From Paludibacterium purpuratum (GTDB taxonomy: Bacteria; Pseudomonadota; Gammaproteobacteria; Burkholderiales; Chromobacteriaceae), in the NCBI RefSeq assembly GCF_004363805.1, contig NZ_SNZP01000016.1:34826-98825 (forward strand): 64,000 bases of DNA, given 5' to 3'. The notes under the pieces were generated by a model. The model was not told the origin of the DNA and ran no database searches. It saw nothing but the letters and a program-made list of their open reading frames with translations. Both the position numbers and the translations under genes were made by a program. This document shows positions 43,269 through 52,837 of this stretch, one piece after another. Each line of letters starts with the position of its first letter. Within the stretch, counting starts at the first letter, position 1.

Positions 43269-44759
43269 ATGCATGGCAAACGAACCCTCTCTCTGCTTGG
43301 CGCCGCAGTGCTCGCGACTTTCGCTACCGATTATTCGATGGCTTGCTCCAGCGTCGTCGTCGGTAAGAACGCCTCCGCCGATGGCGCGATCATTATTTCG
43401 CGCAACGAAGACTATTACATCAATAACTGGAACAAGAAGCTGGTGATCCATCCGCGCCGCGACACCGACAAGGGCGAGATGATCAGCTTCAAGAACGGGC
43501 TGAAGGTTCCGGCACCGCAGACCATGCTGCGCTATACCGGCCTGACCGACTGGAATGGCGATACCACCGCCGCCGACGGCCCGTATGAAGAGCGCGGCGT
43601 CAACGAATTCAACCTGGCGATCTCCGCCACCAACAGCATGGATGTGAACGATGCCGCCAAGAAAGCCGACCCGCTGGTCGATAGTGGCGTGATCGAGGCC
43701 GACATTCCATCCTTTGTGCTGCCGATCGCCAAAAACGCGCGCGAGGCGGTGATGCTGCTGGGAAAGGTGGTCAGCGAGCAGGGTGCGGGCGAAGGGAACG
43801 GCATCTTGTTGGCCGACACAAAAGAAGTTTGGTACATGGAAATCGGCTCCGGTCACCACTGGATCGCCGTCAAGGTGCCGCAAGATAAGTACCTGTTCGT
43901 AGCCAACGGCATGCGCATTCACGACGTGAATCTGAACGATCGGGAAAACGTGCTATCCAGCGCCGGACTGGCGGAGTTCGTCGGCAAGAACAAGTTGCTC
44001 GACCATGTCGATGTGCAGCATTTCAATTTTGCCAAGGCGTTCGGCACGATCGGCGATCGCTATAACGTGGATCGCGAGTGGCTCGGTCAACATATGCTGA
44101 CGCCGTCGCTCAGCCAGAAAACCCGCCAGGATCAATACCCGCTATTTTTGACACCGGATCGCAAAATCACCGTGGCCGAGATCGGCAACGTGTTACGTGC
44201 CGGATTCAAGGGCACTGAACTGGAGAAGATCAAGGACGCCGAACGGCCGATGGGTGTCGATCGCACGATCGAAACCCATGTGTTCGAACTTCGCGCCGAC
44301 ATGCCGAAAGAATTGCAAGTGCTGACCTGGCAGGCATTCGGTAGTCCGGCATCCGCCGTGTTTATGCCGATGTACGAGAATGCGATGAAGGAGGTGCCCT
44401 CGGCGCTGCGGCTCGGCACGGAAGTGTATGAAAACCAATCGGCCTATTGGGCATTCCGTGCCAACTCGACGTTGGCGCAGACTAACCCCGGTAAGTACGC
44501 ATCGGTGCTCGCCGGTTGGCAAAGCCACATCGAGGGCACTTTCCAAGAACAGCAGGCGTCGGTCGATTCCATGCTGAAGAAGCTTTACGCCCGGAACCCG
44601 GATGCGGCGCTCGGCTTCGCCAACCAGTGGAGCAACGGCAATGTGCTGTGGGCGGTGCAATCGGCCCGGGATGTGTTCCAGTCGTTGATGACCGATATGA
44701 CCAAGTCGACCGAGAAGAAGTACACCCCGGCCGAATTGGAAAAGATCAAGGCGCTGTAA
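43269..44759 (+). CDS. Exported C69-family dipeptidase (peptidase U34)
   Basis: 496 residues. A signal peptide (MHGKRTLSLLGAAVLATFA...) ends in MA before CSSVVVGKNASADGA, so export exposes an N-terminal Cys that is the nucleophile in C69 (PepD-like) dipeptidases. Family features IISRNEDYYINN and GHHWIAVKVPQDKYLFVANGMRI are present. Substrates are likely dipeptides in the periplasm. The ATG at 43269 has GGAG nine to ten bases upstream; an ATG 15 bases earlier is the alternative. It is monocistronic with a terminator. Confidence 0.9.
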   Translation: MHGKRTLSLLGAAVLATFATDYSMACSSVVVGKNASADGAIIISRNEDYYINNWNKKLVIHPRRDTDKGEMISFKNGLKVPAPQTMLRYTGLTDWNGDTTAADGPYEERGVNEFNLAISATNSMDVNDAAKKADPLVDSGVIEADIPSFVLPIAKNAREAVMLLGKVVSEQGAGEGNGILLADTKEVWYMEIGSGHHWIAVKVPQDKYLFVANGMRIHDVNLNDRENVLSSAGLAEFVGKNKLLDHVDVQHFNFAKAFGTIGDRYNVDREWLGQHMLTPSLSQKTRQDQYPLFLTPDRKITVAEIGNVLRAGFKGTELEKIKDAERPMGVDRTIETHVFELRADMPKELQVLTWQAFGSPASAVFMPMYENAMKEVPSALRLGTEVYENQSAYWAFRANSTLAQTNPGKYASVLAGWQSHIEGTFQEQQASVDSMLKKLYARNPDAALGFANQWSNGNVLWAVQSARDVFQSLMTDMTKSTEKKYTPAELEKIKAL

Positions 44760-44788
44760 GCGGCGATCCGCCGAGCGGCGGAACGGGG

Positions 44789-44830
44789 CCGGCGGTTGGG
44801 CGCGGGATGCGCCCGACGCCGGTTTTTTTT
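44789..44830 (+). terminator. Terminator after the C69 dipeptidase gene
   Basis: Long GC stem (CCGGCGGTTGGGCGC with GCGCCCGACGCCGG) followed by eight T. Confidence 0.9.
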
Positions 44831-44835
44831 ATTGC

Positions 44836-46272
44836 TTAAAGCAACGATGCTCGCTGAGCGCCTTTTGCCAGCTCGCCGAGCGTGCGGATGGCATCGGCCT
44901 GTCGATCCGTCCAAGGGTAGCCCACGCTCAGTCGCAGGTGCCGGCGGAAATGCGGCTCGGCCGAGAACACCATGCCGGGCGCGAAGCTGATGGACGCTTG
45001 CAGCGCCCGCTGCAACAGCGCCAGGGTGTCGACCGTTTCCGGACACTCGACCCACATCAACATGCCGCCTTGCGGAGCGACGATGCGCGTGTCGAGCGGG
45101 AAGGCCTCCAGCACGGCCGACTGCATGCGCCGTGCCTGCTCTCGTAGATGTTGGCGCAAGCGCGCAGCCTGGCGGTCGTAAAGGCCGCTATTCAAACAAT
45201 CGGCTATCGTTGCTTGTAGCAACGAAGAGGTGGCGAAGCTGTTGCTGACCTTGAGCCGTTCCATACGGCGGTGGTAGCGGCCACCGGAAAACCAGCCCAG
45301 CCGCAGTGTCGGTGCGAAGGATTTGGTGAAGGAGCTGCAGTAGATGATGCCGCCATCGCGATCCCATGCCTTAAGCGGTTTGGGATGATCGCTGCCGAAA
45401 TACAGATCTCCGAAAACGTCGTCCTCGATGATGGGGATGTCATGACGCCGCATCATCTCGACCAGCCGTCGCTTGCTGTCGTCCGGCATCAAGCTGCCTG
45501 TCGGATTCTGAAAGTTGGCCACTGCCACCAAGCAGCGCACAGGCGGCCCCTGACGTAGGGCGAATGCCAGCGCTTCGAGCGAGATGCCCTCGCTCGGCGT
45601 ACAGGGAATTTCCAGCACGCGCAGCCCGAGGCTTTCGATGGTCTGCAACAGACCGAAGTACACGGGCGTTTCCACCGCCACCACGTCGCCCGGGCGGGTT
45701 AGGCTGCGTAGCGCGAGTTGAATGGCTTCGGTGCAACCGTTTGTCATCGTCAACTGATCGGCCGGTAGGCTCATTTGCCACTCGTCGGCCAGGTGCTGCA
45801 GGCCGCCGTACAGCGCGTGACGCACGGCATTGGGTAGGTGGGCGCCGATTAACGACGCATCGTGCGCCAATTTGTGCTGTAGCCGACGCGACAATTCCGC
45901 CGAGGGGTAGAGGCTGTCGTCGCACTCTGCCATGTGCAGTTGAGTGGCGATACTGGATCCGGACAGCGACAGCAAGTTAGCGACATGGTCGTCGACCTGT
46001 ACCCAGGTACCGGGCGGCGCTGGCGGTGACGGCGGTACCGGTTCGCGCTGGCGCTCGCCCGGCTGGATGGCGTAAAAGCCGCTACGCTCGCGCGCCTCGA
46101 CCCGTTGCTGTTGCTCTAGCCAGCGATAGGCCTGCAGCGCGGTCAGGCTGTTGACGGCACAGCTGGCGGCCAGTTGCCGCACCGACGGCAAGCGACTGCC
46201 CGGCGGGTAGTCGCCTCGTGCCATGGCGGCGAGCAATTGTTCGGCGATATCGCGGTAGCGTGGGAAGGACAT
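44836..46272 (-). CDS. MocR-type regulator (GntR winged helix fused to aminotransferase domain)
   Basis: 478 residues. A GntR DNA-binding domain (residues about 5-70, LLAAMARGDYPPGSRLPSVRQLAAS) is fused to a fold-type I aminotransferase domain with ANFQNPTGSLMP, DDVFGDLYF and the PLP lysine in SSFTKSFAPTLRLGW. Such regulators control PLP, GABA, taurine or neighbouring transport genes. The adjacent divergent BenE transporter is a possible target. ATG 46272 (MSFPRYRD) is used. Confidence 0.9.
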   Translation of the reverse strand: MSFPRYRDIAEQLLAAMARGDYPPGSRLPSVRQLAASCAVNSLTALQAYRWLEQQQRVEARERSGFYAIQPGERQREPVPPSPPAPPGTWVQVDDHVANLLSLSGSSIATQLHMAECDDSLYPSAELSRRLQHKLAHDASLIGAHLPNAVRHALYGGLQHLADEWQMSLPADQLTMTNGCTEAIQLALRSLTRPGDVVAVETPVYFGLLQTIESLGLRVLEIPCTPSEGISLEALAFALRQGPPVRCLVAVANFQNPTGSLMPDDSKRRLVEMMRRHDIPIIEDDVFGDLYFGSDHPKPLKAWDRDGGIIYCSSFTKSFAPTLRLGWFSGGRYHRRMERLKVSNSFATSSLLQATIADCLNSGLYDRQAARLRQHLREQARRMQSAVLEAFPLDTRIVAPQGGMLMWVECPETVDTLALLQRALQASISFAPGMVFSAEPHFRRHLRLSVGYPWTDRQADAIRTLGELAKGAQRASLL

Positions 46273-46400
46273 GACCATCCTGTTATATAGAACAGATTGT
46301 TCTAGCCTAATCTGTCACGGCCGGCATGCCAAGACTGTATCAGGGCAGGCTTCGCCTCGACGGGTAAGGTACGGGTCGTTGTCCCACCCAGGAGCAAGCT

Positions 46401-47618
46401 ATGAATCGACTCAAACAACTGGCGGCGGATTGCTCGCTGTCGGCCATCCAGGCGGGATTGATTGCCGTGATCGTGTCATTGGCCGGCCCGTCGGTCTTGG
46501 TGTTTCAGGCCGCGCACGCGGCGCACTTCAGCGATGCGCTGACCTCGTCCTGGCTGGGCGCGATCGCCTTCGGCAGCGGCGTGGTCGGAGTGGTGCTGAG
46601 TCTGCGCTATCGCACGCCGGTGGTCATCGCCTGGTCGACGCCCGGTGCGGCGCTGCTGGTGACCATGCTGCCCGGCCACACGCCTGGCGAGGCGGTGGCC
46701 GCCTATCTGGCTGCCGCGTTGATCATCGCCGCCATCGGCTTGAGCGGCATCTTCGACGTTCTGATCCGGCACTTGCCGGCGTCGATTGCCGCCGCCATGC
46801 TGGCTGGCATCCTGTTCCGCTTCGGCACGGAGTTGTTTACCTCGATTGCCGCCGATCCGTTGCTGGTGCTGTCGATGCTGGCGGTCTATCTGGCCATGCG
46901 CCGCGCGAAGCCGCGTTATGCCGTGTTGACGGTGCTGCTCGTCGGTCTAGCGTTGCTTGCGGTGCAGGGACGGATTCATCTGCCGGCCCAGCCGTTGGCG
47001 TTGACCGCCCCGGTATGGGTCAGCCCGACATGGTCGTGGCGTGCCGTGCTGAATCTGGGCTTGCCATTGGCGTTGGTGGCGTTGACCGGGCAATACGTGC
47101 CGGGCATGGCGGTGCTGCGCGCAGCCGGCTATCGCTTACCATCGCGCCCGATCGTGGGCGGCAATGCACTGGCTTCGCTGCTGTTGGCGCCGTTCGGTGC
47201 ACATGGCATCAATCCGGCGGCGATCACCGCGGCGATCTGTACCGGGCCGGAAGCCCATGTGGATAGCCGACGCCGCTATATCGCCGGTGTGGCCTGCGGG
47301 GTGTTCTATCTATTGGCCGGCTTGGCAGGCGGCACGCTGGCGCTGCTGTTTGCCGCCGTACCCAAGACCTGGGTGGCGGCGCTGTCCGGTGTGGCGCTAT
47401 TTGGCGCCATTGGCAGCGGCTTGGCCGGCGCCATGCACGACGAGCCGCAGCGCGAGGCTGCGTTGATCACGTTCCTGCTGACGGCCTCGGGTATGCATTT
47501 CCTCGGTTTGGGCTCGGCATTCTGGGGGATCGTGGCCGGCGTGCTGGCACATGGGGTGCAACATCTGCGTTGGCGGCACCTACGGCCGTTGGCGCGTTCG
47601 GCCAGCGACACGGTATGA
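46401..47618 (+). CDS. benE: Benzoate/H+ symporter BenE family transporter
   Basis: 405 residues with about 12 hydrophobic segments, beginning DCSLSAIQAGLIAVIVSLAGPSVLVFQAA. The AIAFGSGVVGVVLSLRYRTPVVIAWSTPGAALL segment, TGQYVPGMAVLRAAGYR and GAHGINPAAITAAICTGPEAH are BenE hallmarks. It takes up benzoate or similar aromatic acids in some bacteria; no benzoate catabolic genes are near, so substrate is uncertain. Ribosome site AGGAGCA precedes the ATG. Confidence 0.9.
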   Translation: MNRLKQLAADCSLSAIQAGLIAVIVSLAGPSVLVFQAAHAAHFSDALTSSWLGAIAFGSGVVGVVLSLRYRTPVVIAWSTPGAALLVTMLPGHTPGEAVAAYLAAALIIAAIGLSGIFDVLIRHLPASIAAAMLAGILFRFGTELFTSIAADPLLVLSMLAVYLAMRRAKPRYAVLTVLLVGLALLAVQGRIHLPAQPLALTAPVWVSPTWSWRAVLNLGLPLALVALTGQYVPGMAVLRAAGYRLPSRPIVGGNALASLLLAPFGAHGINPAAITAAICTGPEAHVDSRRRYIAGVACGVFYLLAGLAGGTLALLFAAVPKTWVAALSGVALFGAIGSGLAGAMHDEPQREAALITFLLTASGMHFLGLGSAFWGIVAGVLAHGVQHLRWRHLRPLARSASDTV

Positions 47619-47753
47619 AACACGTCATCCCGCAAACCACACCCACGGCACCGGCGCGCCATGCACCGAGTCGTCGGCTGGCGCGTCATGCTACCCGGGT
47701 GTACATTGTGCATCGTCCCATTCCCGTGAAACCACGATAAAAGGTTCGATACG

Positions 47754-49139
47754 ATGTTTGCCGCCGAGGTCTACCAACAACGCCGCAGCCGACTGCTGGC
47801 CGATGCCCAGCCGGGTTTGATGCTGTTTATCGGTAACGTGGATGCGCCGATGAATTATCTGCACAATCCCTATCCCTTCGTGCAGGACAGCACATTCCGC
47901 TATCTGTTCGGGCTGAACGACGCCGGATTGGCCGGCGTGGTCGATACCCGCGACGGCAGTGCGACGCTGTTCGGCAATGACGTCGATGTCGCCGATATCG
48001 TCTGGACCGGCGAATTGCCGACCTTGGTCGAACGCGGCGCCTCGGTCGGCGTGCGCGCAACCCGGCCCTATGCCGAGTTGGAGCAAGTGCTGCGCGAAGC
48101 CCTGCTCAAGGGCGTGACGGTCCAATACCTGGCGCCGTACCGCGCCGAGACGGTTCTGGAACTGGCTCGTCTGCTCGGTCGCACCGCCGACGCCGTCAAG
48201 CGTGGCGCATCGCAGGCACTGGCACAGCGCGTTGTGGCGCTGCGCGAAATCAAGGGGCCTGAAGAAATCGCCGAAATGGAACGCGCGCTGGAAGTGACGC
48301 GCGACATGCATATCGCCGCCATGAAGGCTGCGCGTCCGGGGACGGTGGAGTATCAGGCCGTGGGCGCGATGGAAGGTATCATGCGTGCTCGCGATTGGCA
48401 GTTGGCCTATCCGGTGATCTTCTCGCGCCGTGGCGAGGTGCTGCACAACCACCGCCATGACCAGGTGCTGCAGGCTGGCGATCTGGTCGTCAACGATACC
48501 GGCGCCAGCGCCGACTCCGGCTACGCCAGCGATATCACCCGCACCATCCCGGTGGGCGGCAAGTTCAGTGAACGCCAGCGCCCGCTGTACGAAACCGTGC
48601 TGGCCATGCAATTGAACGCCATTGCCGCCATGCGCCCCGGTGTCAGGTATTTCGACATGCACAAACTCGCGGCGCGTACCATGGTCGAGCACATGACCAA
48701 GCTCGGGTTCTTCAACGGCCCGGCGGAGAAGGTGGTCGATTCCGGCGCCTATGCCATTGCCTTTCCACACGGTCTGGGACACCAGATCGGTCTCGATGTG
48801 CACGACATGGAGAATTTAGGCGAAGACTTGGTTGGCTACGACGAGAGCCAGCCGCGTAGCGAGTTGTTCGGGCTGGGTTACCTGCGCATGGGCAAGGCGC
48901 TGCAGGCCGGCATGGTGATCACGGTCGAACCGGGGATTTATTTCATTCCGGCGTTGATCGATGCCTGGCGGCGCGAGGGTAAGTTCAGCGAAATGATCAA
49001 CTACGATAAGTTCGATGCGTACCGCGACTTTGGCGGTATTCGCATCGAAGACAACGTGTTGGTGACCGAGAGCGGCAGCCGCGTGTTGGGTACGCCGATT
49101 CCCAAGACGGTGGCGGAGGTCGAAGCCGTCATGGCCTGA
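47754..49139 (+). CDS. Aminopeptidase P / Xaa-Pro peptidase family (M24B)
   Basis: 461 residues: an AMP-N-like N-terminal domain (about 1-150, EVYQQRRSRLLADAQPGL) and a pita-bread M24 catalytic domain. The dinuclear metal ligands are visible: VNDTGASADSGYASDITRT (two Asp), FPHGLGHQIGLDVHD (His), ITVEPGIYFIP (Glu) and GIRIEDNVLVTESG (Glu). It should cleave N-terminal residues before proline. Monocistronic with a terminator. Confidence 0.92.
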   Translation: MFAAEVYQQRRSRLLADAQPGLMLFIGNVDAPMNYLHNPYPFVQDSTFRYLFGLNDAGLAGVVDTRDGSATLFGNDVDVADIVWTGELPTLVERGASVGVRATRPYAELEQVLREALLKGVTVQYLAPYRAETVLELARLLGRTADAVKRGASQALAQRVVALREIKGPEEIAEMERALEVTRDMHIAAMKAARPGTVEYQAVGAMEGIMRARDWQLAYPVIFSRRGEVLHNHRHDQVLQAGDLVVNDTGASADSGYASDITRTIPVGGKFSERQRPLYETVLAMQLNAIAAMRPGVRYFDMHKLAARTMVEHMTKLGFFNGPAEKVVDSGAYAIAFPHGLGHQIGLDVHDMENLGEDLVGYDESQPRSELFGLGYLRMGKALQAGMVITVEPGIYFIPALIDAWRREGKFSEMINYDKFDAYRDFGGIRIEDNVLVTESGSRVLGTPIPKTVAEVEAVMA

Positions 49140-49161
49140 TCGCCAGCGCTCGCATCAATGC

Positions 49162-49187
49162 AAACGGCAGCCGCGGCTGCCGTTTTT
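49162..49187 (+). terminator. Terminator after aminopeptidase P gene
   Basis: AAACGGCAGCC / GGCTGCCGTTT perfect stem followed by T residues. Confidence 0.85.
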
Positions 49188-49207
49188 CTTGCTAGATCGT
49201 GGGGGCG

Positions 49208-49221
49208 GTTTCACGTGAAAC
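49208..49221. promoter_or_regulatory. parS site between aminopeptidase P gene and envZ
   Basis: Perfect GTTTCACGTGAAAC core in the 83-base convergent gap, one base before the envZ stop codon region. Confidence 0.75.
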
Positions 49222-49222
49222 G

Positions 49223-50542
49223 TCAGGCGGACGTCGGCAATGGCAAACGCACGACGACTTTGAACCCGCCTGTCTCGGTATCGGCGAAAGTCAGACTACC
49301 CTGGTGTTGGTTGACGATGCGCGACACGATGGCCAACCCCAGACCGCTGCCGCCGTCGGTGCCACGATGTGCCGCCAGCCGTTCGAACGGTGCCAGTGCC
49401 GCTTGACGCAACTCGGCCGGGATGCCCGATCCATGGTCGATCACGCTCAATACCGCATGGGTTTCGTCACAACCAACCAAGATCTCGACCGGCGGCTGGC
49501 CGTAACGCCTGGCATTGTCGATCAGATTGCTCAACAGGCGCTCCAGTGCCAGCGGGTCGGCCACGATTTCGGGCTCGGCGCTGACCGACAGGTGGAGGTC
49601 GAGATGTTCGCGCCGGAAGCGCGCAACGACGCTGCTTGCGAGCTCGGCCAGTGCCACCGGTTCGCTGCGTGGTTTTTCCTCGCTACGGGCAAAGTCGATG
49701 AATTGGCGCACGATGCCGGACATTTCGTCGATATCGCTTAGCATGCCGTTAGAGTCGGCGTTTTCGCCCTGCAATTCGACCATCAGCTTCAAGCGGGTCA
49801 GTGGCGTGCGTAGGTCGTGCGACAGACCGGCCAGCATCAATCGGCGCTCGCTGGCGGCGGCTTCGAGCGAGTGCGCCATGCGATTGAAGCCCGCAGTCAG
49901 CGCACGTATTTCGCTGGAGCCGATGTGCTCGTTGAGCGGCTCGGGGATGTGGCCAAGCGATAGTGCGCCGGAGGCCTTGACCACTCGGCGGATCGGCATG
50001 GTGGTGCGCCAGGCGATGGCGGATGCGACGAGGATGGCGCATAGCGATGCCAATAACGCAGCGAGCGACATCGAGCCGATGACATGATCCCGGAAACGAC
50101 CCATGGGCACGATCAGCCAGTAGGGGGCGCCGAGAACGTGGACGCCGATCCATAATTGTCGCCGGTCCTGCAAGATGCGAACCTTGACCGATGGCTGCGT
50201 GCCGAGCTCCTTGCCTAGCCGTTCGGTGAGCAAGGATTCGAAATCGCTTAATTGAGAAGAAAAGACCAGACCCTTGTCCGCGCCAGCCGGCTGCAACTGG
50301 GTCAGCCAGGGGCGGTTATAGTCGGCCAGAAAAGCGGCCCGTTTGGCCGGCGGAATACTATCCAACCGGCCTTCGAAGTCGGCCAGGGTATCGACGACCT
50401 GGCCGTAGAACTGCTTGGCGATCAGCTCGCGCCGCTCGGTGACGACAATCCACCAGGTGATCAACTGCGTCGCCACCACGGTCAGGATGACCAAGAGCGC
50501 CAGGCGCAGAAACAGCGAACCGCCAATTTTGCGCAGGATCAT
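49223..50542 (-). CDS. envZ: EnvZ-type sensor histidine kinase
   Basis: 439 residues: two transmembrane helices (about 10-35 and 150-180) around a periplasmic domain, HAMP, HisKA with the phosphorylated His in LAGLSHDLRTPLTRLKL, and HATPase_c with NLIDNARRYG and GSGLGLAIVSRI. The whole fits EnvZ, which responds to osmolarity and acid in enterics. Its ATG overlaps the ompR stop (ATGA). Confidence 0.93.
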   Translation of the reverse strand: MILRKIGGSLFLRLALLVILTVVATQLITWWIVVTERRELIAKQFYGQVVDTLADFEGRLDSIPPAKRAAFLADYNRPWLTQLQPAGADKGLVFSSQLSDFESLLTERLGKELGTQPSVKVRILQDRRQLWIGVHVLGAPYWLIVPMGRFRDHVIGSMSLAALLASLCAILVASAIAWRTTMPIRRVVKASGALSLGHIPEPLNEHIGSSEIRALTAGFNRMAHSLEAAASERRLMLAGLSHDLRTPLTRLKLMVELQGENADSNGMLSDIDEMSGIVRQFIDFARSEEKPRSEPVALAELASSVVARFRREHLDLHLSVSAEPEIVADPLALERLLSNLIDNARRYGQPPVEILVGCDETHAVLSVIDHGSGIPAELRQAALAPFERLAAHRGTDGGSGLGLAIVSRIVNQHQGSLTFADTETGGFKVVVRLPLPTSA

Positions 50543-51264
50543 TCTCGTGCTTGTCCATCAGGAACGAAGACGTAGCCGTAGCCCCAAACGGTCTGGATGT
50601 AGCGCGGTCCGGCGGTTTCGCTGTCCAGTGCCTTGCGCAGACGCGAAATGTGCACGTCGATACTGCGGTCGAGCGATTCGCCGTTACCCTTGCCCAACGC
50701 CATTTCCATCAATTGCTCGCGCGTCAGCGGCCGGCGCGGGTGCGTGGCCAGTACCGAGATCACGGCGAATTCGGCGCTGGTCAGCGTGATGGGTTTATCG
50801 TTCTGGCGCAGTTCGCGCTGCCCCAGGTTCAGGCAGAACTCGCCGAAGTGGATCAGGGCGTTTTCGTCGTGGCTGGCGGTCAGGGCCGGCGTGGCCAGGT
50901 GGCGGCGCAGTACCGACTGGATACGCGCGGTCAGTTCGCGCGGATTAAAGGGCTTGGGCAGGTAATCGTCGGCCCCCATTTCCAGGCCGAGGATACGGTC
51001 GATATCTTCGCCGCGCGCGGTCAGCATGATGACGGGGATCATCTCGCCTTGGGCGCGCAGACGGCGTACCAGGGCCAGACCGTCTTCGCCAGGCATCATC
51101 ACGTCCAGTACCAGCAGATCTGGTCGATTGCGAGCAAGTTTCCGATCGATATCGCGGGCGTCCGGCAGGGTCTCGACCGAATAGCCTTGCTGATCAAGGT
51201 AGCGGGTCAGCAGCTCTCTCAATTTGGCGTCGTCGTCGACGACCAGGATTTTGTTTTTTTCCAT
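50539..51264 (-). CDS. ompR: OmpR-type response regulator
   Basis: 241 residues: receiver domain with KILVVDDDAKLR, the phosphoacceptor Asp in LVLDVMMPGEDGL and MLTARGEDIDRILGLEMGADDYLPKPFNPRELTARI (in part), then an OmpR winged-helix domain (GESLDRSIDVHISRLRKALD, RYIQTVWGYGYVFVP). First gene of ompR-envZ. Phosphorylation by EnvZ would tune porin or other envelope genes. Confidence 0.95.
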   Translation of the reverse strand: MEKNKILVVDDDAKLRELLTRYLDQQGYSVETLPDARDIDRKLARNRPDLLVLDVMMPGEDGLALVRRLRAQGEMIPVIMLTARGEDIDRILGLEMGADDYLPKPFNPRELTARIQSVLRRHLATPALTASHDENALIHFGEFCLNLGQRELRQNDKPITLTSAEFAVISVLATHPRRPLTREQLMEMALGKGNGESLDRSIDVHISRLRKALDSETAGPRYIQTVWGYGYVFVPDGQARE

Positions 51265-51475
51265 GATGGTCAGAATAGCTGTAATTAGTCGGCCCGGGTA
51301 AAACCGGTATGTTCAAGTATTAAGGTATGACAAAGGCTACATAAATGTTAATTGTTTGGCCAATCAAGAACATGGATGGAACATAACCTGTCAGTAGAGT
51401 ACCAAGACATCCGGGTATCGCGAGAGGTTTCATCCGATCGATTCTCGGCGGGTATACGACGGGTACAATGGCGTG

Positions 51476-51859
51476 ATGAGGATACGGAAAACAACAGGGA
51501 TATTCGCTTTATTGCTGCTGGGCCTGATGGCACAGGGCGAGGCGGCATCCACGACACCGGCGTCCGGACGCGATTGCGCGTCGCCGGTGACGCAGGTGTG
51601 TTCGATTCTCCCACCTTCTTCCGCTGAAGTGAGTTTGCGCGCGCTGCGTTTGCAAAATGCGGTCGACAATGGCGATCTGTCTCCCCAAGAAGCACAAAAG
51701 ATTCTGATGAATCGTCATCGCATCCACAATGCGCATGCCTATAGCAACAGCAGTCAGCCGATGGCGACCACACCGCCGACTGGCAGTGGCCATAGGAATC
51801 GTTTCTGGCGCGAGGAGCGCCGTCGTATGGCGCCGGCCGATCCCACCGACCCCAATTGA
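51476..51859 (+). CDS. Hypothetical secreted protein, 127 aa
   Basis: Not a family I recognise. A Sec signal peptide (MRIRKTTGIFALLLLGLMAQGEA) ends near residue 23; the mature part starts STTPASGRDCASPVTQVC, with two cysteines that could form a disulfide, then a helical segment AEVSLRALRLQNAVDNGDLSP and a basic C-terminus (HRNRFWREERRRM). The helix SPQEAQKILMNRH hints at a short metal- or stress-response periplasmic protein, but that is speculative. GTG 51473 is an alternative start. It is divergent from ompR and convergent with qor. Confidence 0.65.
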   Translation: MRIRKTTGIFALLLLGLMAQGEAASTTPASGRDCASPVTQVCSILPPSSAEVSLRALRLQNAVDNGDLSPQEAQKILMNRHRIHNAHAYSNSSQPMATTPPTGSGHRNRFWREERRRMAPADPTDPN

Positions 51860-51862
51860 AAT

Positions 51863-52837
51863 CTAGGGCAGCATGATCAGCGAGCCGTTGGTCTGGCGCG
51901 ATTCCAGATCGCGATGCGCTTCCGCTGCGTCTGCCAGTGCATAACGCTTCGATGGCGCGACCTTGACCGCGCCGGACAAGATGCGTTCGAACAGTGCATT
52001 GGCCGAGGTCTCCAACTCGGCACGGTTGGCGGTGTAATCGCCCAACCGGGGGCGCGTCAGAAACAGCGAGCCTTTCTGCGACAGCAGCAACGGCGAGAAG
52101 GGCGGCACTGGCCCAGACGCATTGCCGAAGCTGACCATCATGCCGCGGCGTGCCAGGCAGTCGAGAGAAGCTTCGAAGGTATCCTTTCCCACCGAATCGA
52201 ACACGACCGGCACACCGGCACCGTCGGTCAGTGCGCGCACGCGCTGGGCGACATCTTCCTCGCGGTAGTTGATGACGTGTCGACAACCGAGCGCACGAAC
52301 CAGCTCGGCTTTTTGCGCCGAGCCGACAGTGCCGATGACATGCACGCCAAGCGAAGTTAGCCATTGCACAGCAATTTGCCCCACACCGCCGGCCGCTGCG
52401 TGCCAAAGCACGGTTTGCCCGGCTTCGACCGCAAAGACGCGGCGGATCAGATACTCGACGGTCATTCCCTGCAGCATGACGCAGGCGGCCACTTCGTCCG
52501 AGATGTCATCGGGCAGTTTGACCAAGTGCGCGGCATCGATCACCCGTGCCTGGCAGTACGCGCCGGGAGGTCCGCCGGCATAAGCTACCCGGTCGCCGAT
52601 GGACAAATGGGTCACGCCGGCGCCGATGGCCTCGACCACGCCGGCGGCTTCCTGGCCCAGCCCGGAAGGTAGCGGTAAGGGGTACAGACCTGAGCGCTGA
52701 TAGGTGTCTATGAAGTTGATGCCGATGGCGGTGTGCCGCAAACGAACCTGCCCCGTCCCGGGGGCATCCAGCTCGACATCGATCAGCCGCAAGACCTCGG
52801 GACCGCCCGGTTGTTCGAAACGGATGGCTTTGTTCAC
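51863..52837 (-). CDS. qor: NADPH:quinone oxidoreductase (zinc-free MDR family)
   Basis: 324 residues. The protein begins NKAIRFEQPGGPEVL and has NFIDTYQRSGLYPLPLPSGLGQEAAGVV, the AAAGGVGQIAVQWL nucleotide motif and the YREEDVAQRV, FGNASGPVPPFSP segments of Qor. It reduces quinones with NADPH. GTG 52837 is chosen since AAGGAG lies six bases upstream and it overlaps the yqiA stop (GTGA). Confidence 0.9.
   Translation of the reverse strand: MNKAIRFEQPGGPEVLRLIDVELDAPGTGQVRLRHTAIGINFIDTYQRSGLYPLPLPSGLGQEAAGVVEAIGAGVTHLSIGDRVAYAGGPPGAYCQARVIDAAHLVKLPDDISDEVAACVMLQGMTVEYLIRRVFAVEAGQTVLWHAAAGGVGQIAVQWLTSLGVHVIGTVGSAQKAELVRALGCRHVINYREEDVAQRVRALTDGAGVPVVFDSVGKDTFEASLDCLARRGMMVSFGNASGPVPPFSPLLLSQKGSLFLTRPRLGDYTANRAELETSANALFERILSGAVKVAPSKRYALADAAEAHRDLESRQTNGSLIMLP

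Noticed and set aside
47719..47732. CCCGTGAAACCA as a further parS copy
   Set aside because: Only a half-site; too many mismatches to the dyad.
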